DNA from: an uncultured Eubacteriales bacterium
GTDB lineage: Bacteria > Bacillota > Clostridia > Oscillospirales > UBA644
Assembly (NCBI GenBank): GCA_959604355.1
Contig: CAUHAO010000002.1
Coordinates: 62,001 to 126,000, forward strand
Length of the DNA: 64,000 bases
Direction of reading: 5' to 3'
Below the pieces are notes generated by a model that had not been told where the DNA came from, made no database searches, and saw only the letters and a list, made by a program, of their open reading frames with translations. This document shows, in pieces, positions 25,065-34,720 of the stretch. How positions within the stretch are numbered: the stretch's first letter is position 1; each line of letters opens with the position of its first letter. Made by a program: the position numbers and the translations under genes.

Positions 25065-25114
25065 TTGACATATACCCTTATGGGGTATATAATAAGAATA
25101 CCCTACCGGGGTAT
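25065..25114 (+). promoter_or_regulatory. copper-module promoter with two CsoR-type operators
   Basis: TTGACA (25065-25070), 17-base spacer and TATAAT (25088-25093) are perfect. A palindrome ATACCC-TTAT-GGGGTAT (25072-25088) lies between the -35 and -10. A second, ATACCCTACCGGGGTAT (25098-25114), spans the start region. The G/C-tract inverted repeat is the known type of CsoR operator, so apo-CsoR should block the promoter and Cu(I) release it. Confidence 0.87.
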
Positions 25115-25131
25115 GAAAGGAAGATGTGACG

Positions 25132-25440
25132 ATGTCGGATAAAGAAATATGCGGCTGCTGCGGAAAAACAACAGAGCGTTCAGATGAAGAGCGTAAAAAG
25201 CTGATTCACCGTCTGAATCGAATTGAAGGGCAAATTCGCGGGATTCGAGGCATGGTGGAGAAAGACGTTTACTGTACGGATATTTTAATCCAGTCTGCCG
25301 CTGTGAGCGCTGCGGTCAATGCATTTAATAAAGAGTTGCTAGCGAGTCATATTCGGGGCTGTGTTGCAAAAGATATTCGTGACGGCAAGGATGAAGTAAT
25401 TGACGAGTTGGTGGCAACACTGCAGAAATTGATGAAATAA
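25132..25440 (+). CDS. csoR: CsoR-family copper-sensing repressor
   Basis: 102 residues, all-helical. The Cu(I) ligands are Cys of VYCTDILIQ and His/Cys of SHIRGC, the CsoR Cys-His-Cys set; RLNRIEGQIRGIRGMVE is the DNA-facing helix. An extra N-terminal CGCCGK motif is present. ATG 25132 is chosen because AAAGGAAG is 8 bases away; GTG 25126 is too close. Two operator palindromes overlap its own promoter, so it is autoregulated with copA 22 bases downstream. Confidence 0.93.
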   Translation: MSDKEICGCCGKTTERSDEERKKLIHRLNRIEGQIRGIRGMVEKDVYCTDILIQSAAVSAAVNAFNKELLASHIRGCVAKDIRDGKDEVIDELVATLQKLMK

Positions 25441-25462
25441 AAGGAGGCGTTACAAATAAACT

Positions 25463-27991
25463 ATGGAGCAATATACAGTAACCGGCATGAGCTGTGCCGC
25501 CTGCACCGCCCGAGTGGAAAAAGCGGTATCAGGCGTGAAAGGCGTAACCTCCTGCTCGGTCAGCCTGCTGACTAATTCTATGGGCGTGGAGGGAACTGCC
25601 GATGCCGAGGAGATTATAGCGGCGGTTCGCAACGCAGGATACGGAGCAGTACTGAAAAAAGAAAATAAAAAGCCAAATACACAATCATCTTCCGACACAG
25701 ACGCACTGAAAGACAGAGAAACTCCCGTGCTAAAAAAGCGGCTGATTGCCTCTCTCGGCTTTTTGATCGTTCTTATGTATGTTTCTATGGGACACATGAT
25801 GTGGGGCTGGCCTCTGCCGTCTTTCTTCGATAATAACCATGTGGCAATGGGACTTTTGCAGCTGCTGTTAACGGTCGTCATCATGGTTATCAATCAGAAG
25901 TTTTTTATCAGCGGATTTAAGAGCTTGTGGCACCGTGCGCCGAACATGGACGCTTTGGTTGCATTAGGCGCTACGGCTGCCTTCGGTTACAGCACATTTG
26001 CGCTATTTGCCATGACGGATGCGCAGGTAAAGGGCAACACGGCTGCCGTAATGTCCTATATGCACGAGTTTTACTTTGAGTCCGCCGCTATGATACTTGC
26101 GCTGATAACCCTCGGAAAAATGCTGGAGGCGCGCTCAAAGGGAAAAACCACAGACGCCCTGAAGGGGCTGATGAAGCTGGCTCCCAAGACTGCCACGCTC
26201 GACAGGGACGGTGCCGAAATAACCGTTCCGATTGAACAGGTGGCAAAGGGTGATATTTTTGTCGTGCGTCCCGGTGAAAATATCCCCGTGGACGGAACCG
26301 TTATAGAGGGAAACAGCGCAGTAGATGAATCCACCCTGACGGGTGAGAGTATACCTGTTGATAAAACGGTTGGAAGCGCAGTTTCCGCCGGAACGCTGAA
26401 TCAGTCGGGGTTTATCCGCTGTGAAGCGACAAGAGTCGGAGAGGACACCACGCTTTCGCAGATAATACAGATGGTCAGTGATGCGGCTGCAACAAAAGCA
26501 CCGATTGCAAAGGTTGCGGACAAAGTATCGGGTGTGTTTGTCCCTACCGTTATCGTCATTGCAATAATAACCGTTATCGCATGGCTTATCGCCGGTCAGA
26601 CAGTAGGCTTTGCTTTGGCGAGGGGTATATCCGTATTGGTGATCAGCTGTCCCTGTGCGCTCGGTCTTGCCACACCTGTAGCCATTATGGTCGGAAACGG
26701 AATGGGCGCAAAGAACGGTATTCTCTTTAAGACGGCGGTCTCTTTGGAAAAAACCGGGAAAACACAGATTGTGGCACTTGATAAAACCGGAACAATAACG
26801 CAAGGAGAACCAAGGGTTACGGATATGATTCCGACATGCGGCAGAAGCGAAAAGGAGCTTTTGTCTATCGCTTATGCGCTGGAGAAAAAAAGCGAGCATC
26901 CGCTGGCACGGGCAATCACTCAAAGAGCGGAGCAGGAAGGTTTGGCAGCCGGTGAGGTAGAGCAGTTCAAAGCGTTACCGGGCAACGGACTTACCGCAAC
27001 CCTTGGCGGTGATGTCCTGCTTGGAGGCAGTTATAAATTTATCAGTGAACAAATCCCTGTGCCTGATGAAATAAAGGCACAATCCGAGCGGCTCTCGGAA
27101 GAAGGAAAAACGCCGTTGTTCTTTACCTGCGACGGTGAGCTTTGCGGTATTATCGCCGTTGCGGATATTATCAAAGAGGACAGTCCGCAGGCGATAAAAG
27201 AAATGCAGAATATGGGCATTCACGTAGTTATGCTGACAGGCGATAACGAGCGCACGGCTAAAGCGATTGGAGCGAAGGCCGGTGTTGATGAAGTGATTGC
27301 CGGTGTGCTCCCCGACGGCAAGGAAAGCGTAATCCGCGAGCTTAAGAAAAAAGGCAATGTCATCATGGTCGGTGACGGTGTCAACGACGCTCCGGCGCTT
27401 ACAAGTGCCGATATAGGCATTGCCATTGGTGCAGGAGCAGACGTTGCAATCGACGCCGCGGATGTGGTACTGATGAAAAGCCGCCTGTCTGATGTTCCTG
27501 CGGCAATTCGTCTCAGCCGCGCAACGCTGCGAAACATTCACGAAAATCTGTTCTGGGCGTTTATCTATAACATTATCGGTATTCCTTTGGCGGCAGGCGT
27601 ATTTATCAGTGTGCTCGGCTGGCAGTTAAATCCCATGTTCGCTGCGGCGGCAATGAGTTTGTCCAGCTTCAGCGTAGTCACTAACGCATTGCGCTTAAAT
27701 TTCTTTAAGATGCACGATTCCAAACGGGATCACAAAATTAAGAATAAACTGAAAACCAAAACCGAAAAGGAGAAAAATGCAATGAAAAAGACTCTGAAAA
27801 TTGAAGGTATGATGTGCGGACATTGCGAGATGCACGTAAAGAAAGCGCTTGAAGCAATTGACGGCGTAAATGGGGCAGAGGTCAGCCACGAGACCGGAAC
27901 TGCTGTTGTAACGCTGGAAAAAGAGGTTCCTGATGATGTTCTGAAGCAGGCCGTTGCCGAACAGGGCTATCAGGTAACTGATATTCGATAA
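25463..27991 (+). CDS. copA: copper-exporting P1B-type ATPase with C-terminally fused CopZ-like chaperone
   Basis: 842 residues. The N-terminal heavy-metal domain has GMSCAAC; eight membrane helices include the transport motif [10 protein letters not shown]; the ATPase domains carry DKTGTIT, SEHPLA and GDGVNDAP. Normal CopA ends near residue 750. Here a Lys-rich linker ([14 protein letters not shown]) leads without a stop into a second metal-binding unit, [18 protein letters not shown], which has the size and sequence of CopZ. AAAAGGAG at 27766-27772 precedes an in-frame ATG 27782, so free CopZ (69 residues) may also be made. It exports Cu(I) and is controlled by CsoR. Confidence 0.94.
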   Translation: MEQYTVTGMSCAACTARVEKAVSGVKGVTSCSVSLLTNSMGVEGTADAEEIIAAVRNAGYGAVLKKENKKPNTQSSSDTDALKDRETPVLKKRLIASLGFLIVLMYVSMGHMMWGWPLPSFFDNNHVAMGLLQLLLTVVIMVINQKFFISGFKSLWHRAPNMDALVALGATAAFGYSTFALFAMTDAQVKGNTAAVMSYMHEFYFESAAMILALITLGKMLEARSKGKTTDALKGLMKLAPKTATLDRDGAEITVPIEQVAKGDIFVVRPGENIPVDGTVIEGNSAVDESTLTGESIPVDKTVGSAVSAGTLNQSGFIRCEATRVGEDTTLSQIIQMVSDAAATKAPIAKVADKVSGVFVPTVIVIAIITVIAWLIAGQTVGFALARGISVLVISCPCALGLATPVAIMVGNGMGAKNGILFKTAVSLEKTGKTQIVALDKTGTITQGEPRVTDMIPTCGRSEKELLSIAYALEKKSEHPLARAITQRAEQEGLAAGEVEQFKALPGNGLTATLGGDVLLGGSYKFISEQIPVPDEIKAQSERLSEEGKTPLFFTCDGELCGIIAVADIIKEDSPQAIKEMQNMGIHVVMLTGDNERTAKAIGAKAGVDEVIAGVLPDGKESVIRELKKKGNVIMVGDGVNDAPALTSADIGIAIGAGADVAIDAADVVLMKSRLSDVPAAIRLSRATLRNIHENLFWAFIYNIIGIPLAAGVFISVLGWQLNPMFAAAAMSLSSFSVVTNALRLNFFKMHDSKRDHKIKNKLKTKTEKEKNAMKKTLKIEGMMCGHCEMHVKKALEAIDGVNGAEVSHETGTAVVTLEKEVPDDVLKQAVAEQGYQVTDIR

Positions 27992-28013
27992 TCAACCCAT
28001 ACCGCATAAAAAA

Positions 28014-28060
28014 CAGACACCGACAGGCTGTTCGTTCAGCGTATCGGTGCCTGGTTTTGT
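28014..28060 (+). terminator. intrinsic terminator of the copper operon
   Basis: CAGACACCGA pairs with TCGGTGCCTG (one mismatch), with an inner GCTG/CAGC stem, followed by GTTTTGTT. Confidence 0.7.
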
Positions 28061-28613
28061 TGAAAAAGCTAACTGTTTTTAATAATCTTCTTTCCCGTTA
28101 CAAATTACGAATATTAATTCCAAAATGACATTATTGGGGAAGCATATCAACAAAGATAATGGGGCGGCTCGCGAATGGACAGATGTAAGTTCGGCAAGGC
28201 GTATCATCTTCAGAAACGGTCAACTCTTTGCCGTTGAGCTGCATGACGGAAACACGGATATTCACATCGCTTTAAAGTGCATTTTAATTTAATGTCAACA
28301 ATTGTTGAAGTAGAGTTGAAGAGCAGTTGAAGAAATCAGCGTATGCTTATCACACACTAAATTATCCATGGATGTGAGTCATACGAAAAATTACATCTAT
28401 ATGGCGGCGACCATTGATCGAAACTGTTTGCCATCTTTCGGTTTGCTTTTGTCATACGGCAAAACGATCAGTGCGGATGCCATTGATTTTTATATTGCGC
28501 AGTTCTATTTGACGGAAAGGAGTTTCAGATCTTGATAATGTTGCGGATGATAATAAGAAAACATAATATGTATATTAAAAAACGGATGTGTATATTTAAG
28601 GACGGTGATATGG
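28061..28613. other. gene-poor stretch with short remnants
   Basis: Two short plus-strand frames are seen: 28125-28292 (55 codons, no ribosome-binding site) and one of about 55 codons starting near 28370. Neither has a recognised domain. The second could be a piece of a transposase-like gene, but the match is too weak to claim. Upstream of 28614 an AAGGA precedes the next gene. Confidence 0.35.
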
Positions 28614-29618
28614 ATGAAAAAAACATTGTCAGATAAAACCGAACCGATGTCCGATACCCAAAGCGAAACACAACTTGTTTCTGATATTGAAAACGAAAGC
28701 CTTCGCCTTTTGGAAATTGCCGATACAACAGAAAAAGAAATGACAAAGCTGTATCCCAAAATGCTGGAAGAACCGGGCGCGGTTGAAATGTTCGGTAATG
28801 CCGATTCGCTCAAACGGGCAACGTCTAACATTGCCAAGGCATTGGCTCAGATCTACCGTGTAAGCGACGAGTTTAATACACGCTTGAAAGATATTAAAAG
28901 GCAGGAAAAGCGGAAGCTGAATATTCCGGCTCCTGCCAATGCCTCTATTGATTTGAGCGAAAATAAAACGGATCATTTTGCAAAAGGGCTGAATCTGTAT
29001 AAGGTTTTGCTGATCTGTTTTGTCGGAAGCTTTGCGGGCGTTGTAGTGGAGCTTCTTTGGTGCCTTTTAAAAAACGGTTACATAGAAAGTCGGTCGGGAT
29101 TGGTATACGGACCGTTCAATCTGCTTTACGGAGCAGGGGCCGTTTTAATGACGGTGTGTTTGTATAAATTCCGTAACAGAAGTCCGATAATTTCGTTTTT
29201 AGGTGGCATGTTGGTCGGAAGTGTGTTAGAATACATATGTTCTTTCGGACAGGAATTGCTATTTGGTTCCCGGTCTTGGGACTACAGTCATCTGCCGTTC
29301 AATATAAACGGGCGCATCTGTTTGCTCTATTCGATCTTTTGGGGATTCCTCGGTATCTTATGGATTAAATGGATTTATCCCGTTATGGCAAAAGCAATTT
29401 TGAAAATCCCTAATTTAGCAGGCAAAATCATCACATGGGTATTGGTTGTATTCTTCGTCTTTAACTCTTTTATGACAGTAGTTTCTGTGACACGGTGGGT
29501 ACAGCGAAGGAACGGAGTTGAGCCGACTACTTGTTTTGGCCAATATATTGATGAACGTTTTCCGGACGAGCGCATGGAGAAAATATTTGCCAATATGGAA
29601 TTCCGTGACAAAAATTAG
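28614..29618 (+). CDS. CmpB-type putative ABC-transporter membrane protein
   Basis: 334 residues. A hydrophilic N-terminal ~130 residues, probably coiled-coil (IENESLRLLEIADTTEKEM), is followed by about five membrane segments with the family pattern SFAGVVVELLWCLLKNGYIESRSGLVYGPFN and LPFNINGRICLLYSIFWG, read in pieces (putative ABC-transporter type IV, CmpB). No ATPase partner is adjacent. ATG 28614 (AAGGA at 11 bases) is preferred over GTG 28605. Function unknown despite the family name. Confidence 0.82.
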   Translation: MKKTLSDKTEPMSDTQSETQLVSDIENESLRLLEIADTTEKEMTKLYPKMLEEPGAVEMFGNADSLKRATSNIAKALAQIYRVSDEFNTRLKDIKRQEKRKLNIPAPANASIDLSENKTDHFAKGLNLYKVLLICFVGSFAGVVVELLWCLLKNGYIESRSGLVYGPFNLLYGAGAVLMTVCLYKFRNRSPIISFLGGMLVGSVLEYICSFGQELLFGSRSWDYSHLPFNINGRICLLYSIFWGFLGILWIKWIYPVMAKAILKIPNLAGKIITWVLVVFFVFNSFMTVVSVTRWVQRRNGVEPTTCFGQYIDERFPDERMEKIFANMEFRDKN

Positions 29619-29780
29619 GAAGCAAAGATATGGGAGAGCTTCTTGAAGTTGTTCGCCTGTATATGTACTTTCCGTTTGTATGCTTATGACTGATGCATTA
29701 CAGCTGTTCTGAGTCTACAAAAACAAATGCTATAAGACGAAACTCGGTAAAAGTCTTATAAAAACATAGGAGAAAGAAAA

Positions 29781-30203
29781 ATGTTGAAAATTTTAATCGC
29801 GGAAGATGACCGTGAGCTTCGACAGCTCTTTTCGCATGTTCTGACAAAGAACGGCTATACTGTAAAAGGTGTTTCCAACGGTAAAGAAGCGTTGGATGCC
29901 ATGGATAACGATTATTTTGATCTGGTCATTTCGGATATAATGATGCCGGTAATGGATGGTTATGAATTTGTCAGTATGCTCAGGAATGCCGGCAATACCA
30001 CTCCTGTTCTGATGATCACGGCAAAGGACGCTTTTGATGATATGCGTCTTGGTTTCCTGTCCGGAACCGACGATTATATGATAAAACCGATCAACGTAAA
30101 TGAGATGCTGCTTCGTGTGCAAGCTCTGCTGCGCCGTGCCCAGATGATATCTGACTTGTTGGGAAAGATGGTCTCTGTGCGCCTCGTGAACGAGGGGAAA
30201 TAA
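29781..30203 (+). CDS. response regulator receiver domain, output domain missing
   Basis: 140 residues. A complete CheY-like receiver: acidic pocket AEDD, phosphorylation site Asp in LVISDIMMP, Thr/Ala switch ITAKD and the Lys of MIKPI. It continues into the linker LLRRAQ typical of OmpR-type regulators and stops where the DNA-binding winged helix should begin. No histidine kinase is adjacent. It could be a receiver-only regulator or the stump of a truncated two-component pair. GGAGAAAG gives a good start. Confidence 0.88.
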   Translation: MLKILIAEDDRELRQLFSHVLTKNGYTVKGVSNGKEALDAMDNDYFDLVISDIMMPVMDGYEFVSMLRNAGNTTPVLMITAKDAFDDMRLGFLSGTDDYMIKPINVNEMLLRVQALLRRAQMISDLLGKMVSVRLVNEGK

Positions 30204-30234
30204 TATATGCCTGCCGACGTATATCGAGAAAAGC

Positions 30235-30269
30235 GCCCCGCCCGATTTCGGACGGGGCGGCGTTTTTTT
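30235..30269 (+). terminator. intrinsic terminator
   Basis: GCCCCGCCCG pairs with CGGACGGGGC (one mismatch; 30235-30244 with 30249-30258), followed by a 7-T run. Confidence 0.87.
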
Positions 30270-30308
30270 GACGGGACGCCTCTTAAACGTATAAACAGAC
30301 ATTACGTA

Positions 30309-30337
30309 TTGACAAAAAAACGGTATTATGATACTAT
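30309..30337 (+). promoter_or_regulatory. promoter of the SIMPL-domain gene
   Basis: TTGACA (30309-30314), 17-base spacer, TACTAT (30332-30337). Confidence 0.7.
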
Positions 30338-30382
30338 ATGTGCATGATATGAAAATATTCAGTCTGAAAAGGAGGACATTTG

Positions 30383-31036
30383 ATGAACAGGACTATAACT
30401 ATAAAAGGAACGGGAAAAGTAAGCCTCAAACCGGATCTTACAGTCATTTCGATGACGCTCAGGAGCCTTGACAAGGATTACGACGTGTCGATGCGGAAAG
30501 CCTCGGACATGCTTGAACGCCTGAAGGAAGAGCTGGAGTCTGTGGGATATAAAAAAGAGGATCTGAAAACTACGAATTTCAACGTCTGCACGGAGCATGA
30601 AAACGTTCGCGACAGCAACGGGAATTATAAGAAGGTTTTTGCGGGTTACGCGTGCATTCAGGGGCTGAAACTGGAATTTTATTTCGATACTGTGACGCTT
30701 TCAAAGATCCTTACGGCGATAAGCAGGTGTGTAGCCGCGCCTGACCTGTCGGTGCGCTTTACGGTCAGGGATAAAGAGGCCGCAAGTGAAGCGCTGCTCA
30801 AAAGTGCGTCAGTCAACGCGAAGAAAAAGGCGGAGATACTCACGGCGGCCTCCGGCGTGAAGCTCGGCGAATTGCTCTCGATAGATTATAATTGGGGCGA
30901 ATTGGATCTGTATTCCCGTACAGATTACAGAAAAGAAGCGAAATGTATGGCTATGGATTGTGCCGTAAATATAGGAGTAGAGCCTGAGAACATCGAGCTT
31001 GATGATACGGTCACGTTCACGTGGCAGATCGAATGA
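30383..31036 (+). CDS. SIMPL (DUF541) domain protein
   Basis: 217 residues without signal peptide. The SIMPL/DUF541 pattern is visible: ITIKGTGKVSLKPDLTVISM at the start, LESVGYKKEDLKTTNFNVC, then the C-terminal ARKKAEILTAASGVKLGELL-like helix (here NAKKKAEILTAASG). DUF541 proteins such as BP26 form ring assemblies, but the cytoplasmic clostridial form has no known role. ATG 30383 follows AAAAGGAGG; TTG 30380 is less likely. Own promoter. Confidence 0.85.
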   Translation: MNRTITIKGTGKVSLKPDLTVISMTLRSLDKDYDVSMRKASDMLERLKEELESVGYKKEDLKTTNFNVCTEHENVRDSNGNYKKVFAGYACIQGLKLEFYFDTVTLSKILTAISRCVAAPDLSVRFTVRDKEAASEALLKSASVNAKKKAEILTAASGVKLGELLSIDYNWGELDLYSRTDYRKEAKCMAMDCAVNIGVEPENIELDDTVTFTWQIE

Positions 31037-31110
31037 TGAAAAAGGGATTGAGACAGTGACCGCATTGAGCTTCGTTTTGGGATGAATACAGTGATTGAAG
31101 GTGTAACAAA

Positions 31111-31866
31111 ATGGATGATAAAAAGCGCAAATATATAAGTGAAATTATATTCAACAATGATTTGAACGCTTGCTCCTATTTAAATGAATTGCCTGTAATC
31201 AAGTTTTTTGCAAAACAAAAAAGTTTGCGTTTCAGCAAAGATGTTACATTTTTTGTAGGAGAAAACGGCACGGGAAAATCAACTTTTCTTGAAGCTATTG
31301 CGGTCGCATATGGTTTTAACGCCGAGGGAGGCACGAGAAATCTCAGATTTTCTACAAATAATACTCATTCGGAATTATACAAGCATATTACTCTCGTTAA
31401 ACAAGCATACTCGAAAGGCGGTTTCTTTTTGCGCGCGGAAAGTCTATACAATGTCGCAACTAACATAGATGAAATGGATTCATTGGCGTCCGGCGCGCCC
31501 CGTATAATAGACTTTTACGGAGGAGTTTCTCTGCATAAACAGTCACACGGCGAAAGTTTTATGGCTATTGTCCGGAATAGTTTCATCGGCAACGGATTGT
31601 ACATTTTAGACGAACCTGAAGCTGCGCTTTCTCCTGTTAAGATTTTAACTTTGATTTCAGAAATAGATCGCATTGTAAAGAATAATTCTCAATTTATCAT
31701 AGCAACGCATTCGCCGATTCTTATGGCTTTCCCCGAAGCTCAAATACTTGAATTTTCACAGAACGGTATTAAAGAAGTCAACTACAAAGATACAGAGCAT
31801 TTTATTACAACAAAATGTTTTCTCGATAATCCTGAAAGAATGCTGCATTATTTGCTTGACAACTGA
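31111..31866 (+). CDS. predicted ATPase of the COG3910 type
   Basis: 251 residues, a single ABC/SMC-type ATPase domain. Walker A GENGTGKST (about 51-59), signature-like SHGESF (about 147) and Walker B GLYILDEPEAALSP (about 167-180), then the His switch of IATHSPIL. No transmembrane or partner domain is present. Such stand-alone ATPases are frequent but uncharacterised; a role in nucleic-acid metabolism or a defence setting cannot be told. Only a weak ribosome-binding site (AGGTGTAAC) is seen. Confidence 0.85.
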   Translation: MDDKKRKYISEIIFNNDLNACSYLNELPVIKFFAKQKSLRFSKDVTFFVGENGTGKSTFLEAIAVAYGFNAEGGTRNLRFSTNNTHSELYKHITLVKQAYSKGGFFLRAESLYNVATNIDEMDSLASGAPRIIDFYGGVSLHKQSHGESFMAIVRNSFIGNGLYILDEPEAALSPVKILTLISEIDRIVKNNSQFIIATHSPILMAFPEAQILEFSQNGIKEVNYKDTEHFITTKCFLDNPERMLHYLLDN

Positions 31867-31931
31867 AATATCTGTAAGTGATAAAAAGCACCGAACGAAT
31901 GTAGGTGACACCTCTCTTTCTGTATATAAAA

Positions 31932-31965
31932 AGATATCCCCGAGATTTCGGGGATATCTTTTTTA
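31932..31965. terminator. bidirectional intrinsic terminator
   Basis: AGATATCCCCG pairs with CGGGGATATCT (31932-31942 with 31949-31959), with T run on the plus side and A run on the other, between convergent genes. Confidence 0.9.
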
Positions 31966-31987
31966 TTGAACTATGTGTAATTTTTGC

Positions 31988-32722
31988 TTAATTTGCAAGA
32001 TAAGGCTTGTCGAAGAGTGTTCGCATGCGTTTTATCAGAAAAATATATTCGGGAGTAAGCGCAAGCAGGCGCCTGACGTCTTTGCGGTTGCGGGGTTCGA
32101 TATAGCCGAGGAGCGTCGAATAGTTTATCTTGTAACAACTTTGAGCCGCTGTAAGAAGGTTTAGTTTTCTTTTCTGCGTTCTCATATCGAACAGCCCGAA
32201 GTTTTCGATTATATACGCAAGTGCGCGTTCCGTACAGTCCGCAGAGTCAATCCTTTTGGCGCGGCGTTTGACGAGTATAGGTGCTTCGGTAACGGAGTGC
32301 TCCGAGGCGTATTTGCGGCATTCCTCTGCAAACACGTCAAAGCACTTCTGCCGTAGCATTGCCAATACTTCACCGTAATATTTTGCGGAAATCTCTGCGA
32401 CCACATATTTGTACCGGAGTCTGTGCGGAAAGAGGGTTTCGTATTGATACGTGTCGATTATGACCGCATCAGCCTGAGGAATACGCGCCTGCAGCAGTGA
32501 TTTTAAGTCCGATGCAATTGCAGACATGTGCTTTTCGGGCTCTGTCTTATACACAAAACTTATGACGTCTTTGTATATCATGTAAGCGCCGCTCGTCCGC
32601 AGAAGATTTTCCAACGCGTCTTCGATTTCTGTTTTAGTGAACTGGGGAAAAGTGTCGGATATTTCGTCGACAGTCGTTACGTTGTTCGTGTATTTGTCGA
32701 TGATTAGATTTTTTACATCCAT
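31988..32722 (-). CDS. unknown protein with possible N-terminal winged helix
   Basis: About 244 residues from ATG 32722, which directly follows the stop of the glycosidase gene (32724), so translation is likely coupled; no separate ribosome-binding site is seen. The N-terminal 70 residues look like a helix-turn-helix unit (TVDEISDTFPQFTKTEIEDAL). The middle has a mixed alpha/beta pattern (YKYVVAEISAKYYGEVLAML) that is weakly reminiscent of AbiEi/DUF6577-type proteins. No catalytic motif is identified. An extended frame to 32794 overlaps the upstream gene and is not favoured. Confidence 0.65.
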   Translation of the reverse strand: MDVKNLIIDKYTNNVTTVDEISDTFPQFTKTEIEDALENLLRTSGAYMIYKDVISFVYKTEPEKHMSAIASDLKSLLQARIPQADAVIIDTYQYETLFPHRLRYKYVVAEISAKYYGEVLAMLRQKCFDVFAEECRKYASEHSVTEAPILVKRRAKRIDSADCTERALAYIIENFGLFDMRTQKRKLNLLTAAQSCYKINYSTLLGYIEPRNRKDVRRLLALTPEYIFLIKRMRTLFDKPYLAN

Positions 32723-32723
32723 T

Positions 32724-34640
32724 TCAGCGCGTACAGACGGTAACTCTTTGACCGTATTCGCTCTGCGCGAGCACGTCTCCGTTGCTGCGAACAACTCTGA
32801 AGCCGTCCTTGTTCATCTCGATGTCGAATATCGCACCGAAAGCATGGATTTTTCTGAGATTGAAGTGATCGAGACCTTCGGGAAGGGTAGGCTTGAGAGA
32901 GAATCTGTTGAAGCCTTCGGGCTCGATGGCAAGTATGCCTTCGGTGAATATTTTGCAGTAGAGTGCGCTTTCGCCGCTTAAATGGCGGTGGTTTCCCTCG
33001 GGGAACGCTTCAACCGGGTAGGGAACACGGGGACCGAGGAGTCGGCTGTGAGAGTATTCAAGAAGGAACTTTGTCGCCTTTTCGGTATAGCCTGCGGCGA
33101 AAATACCTCTGAGAGCATAAAGGGTTGATCTGTCCCAGATCGTCGAGCAGCCTTCCTGAGAAAGAAGTCCGTCTTCGGACATGAGTTTGTCGGAGAGAAG
33201 AGCGTCAACTGTGCCCTGAGCCCTGTCGAGTATGCCGACGCAAAGGGGCATGCATATCCAGGAGCGGAGAAGCTCGTTGTTTTCGTGGTACTGATATGTT
33301 TCGAATCCTCTTACATTTTTTCCGAAATATTTCTCAATCGCGATTCTGAGCGCGTCGGCTCTCTTGCGGTAAACTTTCGCTGTGTCGGGCTCGTCAAATT
33401 CTTCGGCGAGTTCCGCGGCGGTCTTAAGACCGCTGTAACAAAGAGTTGATGTACAGAGGTTTGCTTTGCCCGCGGAAAAACGTCCTTCAAGCTCATCCGC
33501 GTCTGATTCGATCACGCCGTCGGCGTTTTTCTTGCGCTCGCAGTATTCGGCGCACCATTTGATGGCTTTCCAGAGTTTCTTTGCTTCATCTCTGTCGGCA
33601 ACCGTGAGTGCGAATCTTGATGCGCCGTAAAGATACATTGCCGCATCGCCGCGGTCGCCCGCGCCGTTCCAGTAATCTACGCCCTCGGCGATTATCGAGG
33701 AGGGGATGGGCTCATACAGTTCGCTCATGAAGGGCATGTAGAGTTTGTAAGCGTTCATAGACGCGTCAATGAGCTCGCAGTCTCCGGTGTATGCGAAGTG
33801 AGGGCCTGCGTATTCGACCTCGTCGTTGCACCACACTGCGGCGTAATACGAGTATCCGCCGGGGGAATGGAGCAATCCCGCCTTTGTGCGGAAGACGCTT
33901 TCGCCCGAACGCAGGAGCGCGAACGTGAAAAGGGTGTCGAGAACGTCGTCGCCCGTGTCGATGTTCATAAACGTGGTGAGACGGTCGACATTTTTATATC
34001 TGTCTTCAAGCGCCGTCCACATGTCTTCGGTGGGGATCTCTTCACTTGCGAGATGTCCCGTAAGCGTGAGCGCAAAGGTCATAGAAGTGTGCGCTTTCAG
34101 AGTTTTCGTTCCGAGGAAAGAAGTGTTTATCTCAATGACGTTGACCCCCATACAGCCCTGCTCTGTCTGAACGGTGCTGTGCTCCTTGCCTCTGACTTCG
34201 AATTTTACGGGCTTTTCGGAGTCGTTGACCACGGTTATTTTGTCAAAGCCTATGTTTTTGTCGGTTGACGGGTAGCAATGTCTGAATATCTTTACGCCCT
34301 CTTCACCCTCAACGTTCGAGAATACGCGGAGAGTGCCGTCGATTAGAAATTCATACGGCTTTTCCACCGCTTTGTGTCCGTTGACATACAGGCGCTGAAC
34401 GAATTTGGGGTATACTTCATGTTGGAAGGATGCGTGTGTAGTGTTCGGCCTCAGACGGAGGGTGGGAAATACCGGATGGTATGCGAGTATCAGGCTTCCG
34501 TCTTCATTTATCCCGTATCTGACAGGGTGGGACATGAGAAATCCCGCCATTTCGTAGTCTTCTTCATGTGCCGGCTCTCCGGGTTTAACCTTCCAGCAGA
34601 TACATTTTTTCGGTTCTTTAATCTGCCATCTCTCTTTCAT
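32724..34640 (-). CDS. six-hairpin (alpha/alpha)6 glycoside hydrolase, family unclear
   Basis: 638 residues, no signal peptide. The N-terminal ~230 residues are a beta-sandwich, residues 240-560 an (alpha/alpha)6 toroid (SPGGYSYYAAVWCNDEVEYAGPHFAYTGD, PSSIIAEGVDYWNGAGDRGDAA and CSTIWDRSTLYALRGIFAAGY, read in pieces), and the last ~80 a beta domain. Acidic residues in WCNDEVEY and WNGAGDRGD are catalytic candidates. The plan fits amylo-alpha-1,6-glucosidase-like or rhamnosidase-like clans; the substrate cannot be told. It heads a two-gene operon. Confidence 0.75.
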   Translation of the reverse strand: MKERWQIKEPKKCICWKVKPGEPAHEEDYEMAGFLMSHPVRYGINEDGSLILAYHPVFPTLRLRPNTTHASFQHEVYPKFVQRLYVNGHKAVEKPYEFLIDGTLRVFSNVEGEEGVKIFRHCYPSTDKNIGFDKITVVNDSEKPVKFEVRGKEHSTVQTEQGCMGVNVIEINTSFLGTKTLKAHTSMTFALTLTGHLASEEIPTEDMWTALEDRYKNVDRLTTFMNIDTGDDVLDTLFTFALLRSGESVFRTKAGLLHSPGGYSYYAAVWCNDEVEYAGPHFAYTGDCELIDASMNAYKLYMPFMSELYEPIPSSIIAEGVDYWNGAGDRGDAAMYLYGASRFALTVADRDEAKKLWKAIKWCAEYCERKKNADGVIESDADELEGRFSAGKANLCTSTLCYSGLKTAAELAEEFDEPDTAKVYRKRADALRIAIEKYFGKNVRGFETYQYHENNELLRSWICMPLCVGILDRAQGTVDALLSDKLMSEDGLLSQEGCSTIWDRSTLYALRGIFAAGYTEKATKFLLEYSHSRLLGPRVPYPVEAFPEGNHRHLSGESALYCKIFTEGILAIEPEGFNRFSLKPTLPEGLDHFNLRKIHAFGAIFDIEMNKDGFRVVRSNGDVLAQSEYGQRVTVCTR

Positions 34641-34691
34641 GATAACAGTCTCCTTATGATATTTTATAATTATGCCATTCGGTGTGATTGC

Positions 34692-34720
34692 TTGACATTT
34701 AATGCTTTTTATGATATAAT
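34692..34720 (+). promoter_or_regulatory. promoter of the DUF3842 gene
   Basis: TTGACA (34692-34697), 17-base spacer, TATAAT (34715-34720). Confidence 0.85.

Noticed and set aside
28125..28292. 55-codon plus-strand open frame after the copper operon
   Set aside because: No ribosome-binding site and no recognisable domain; kept only as part of the gene-poor stretch.
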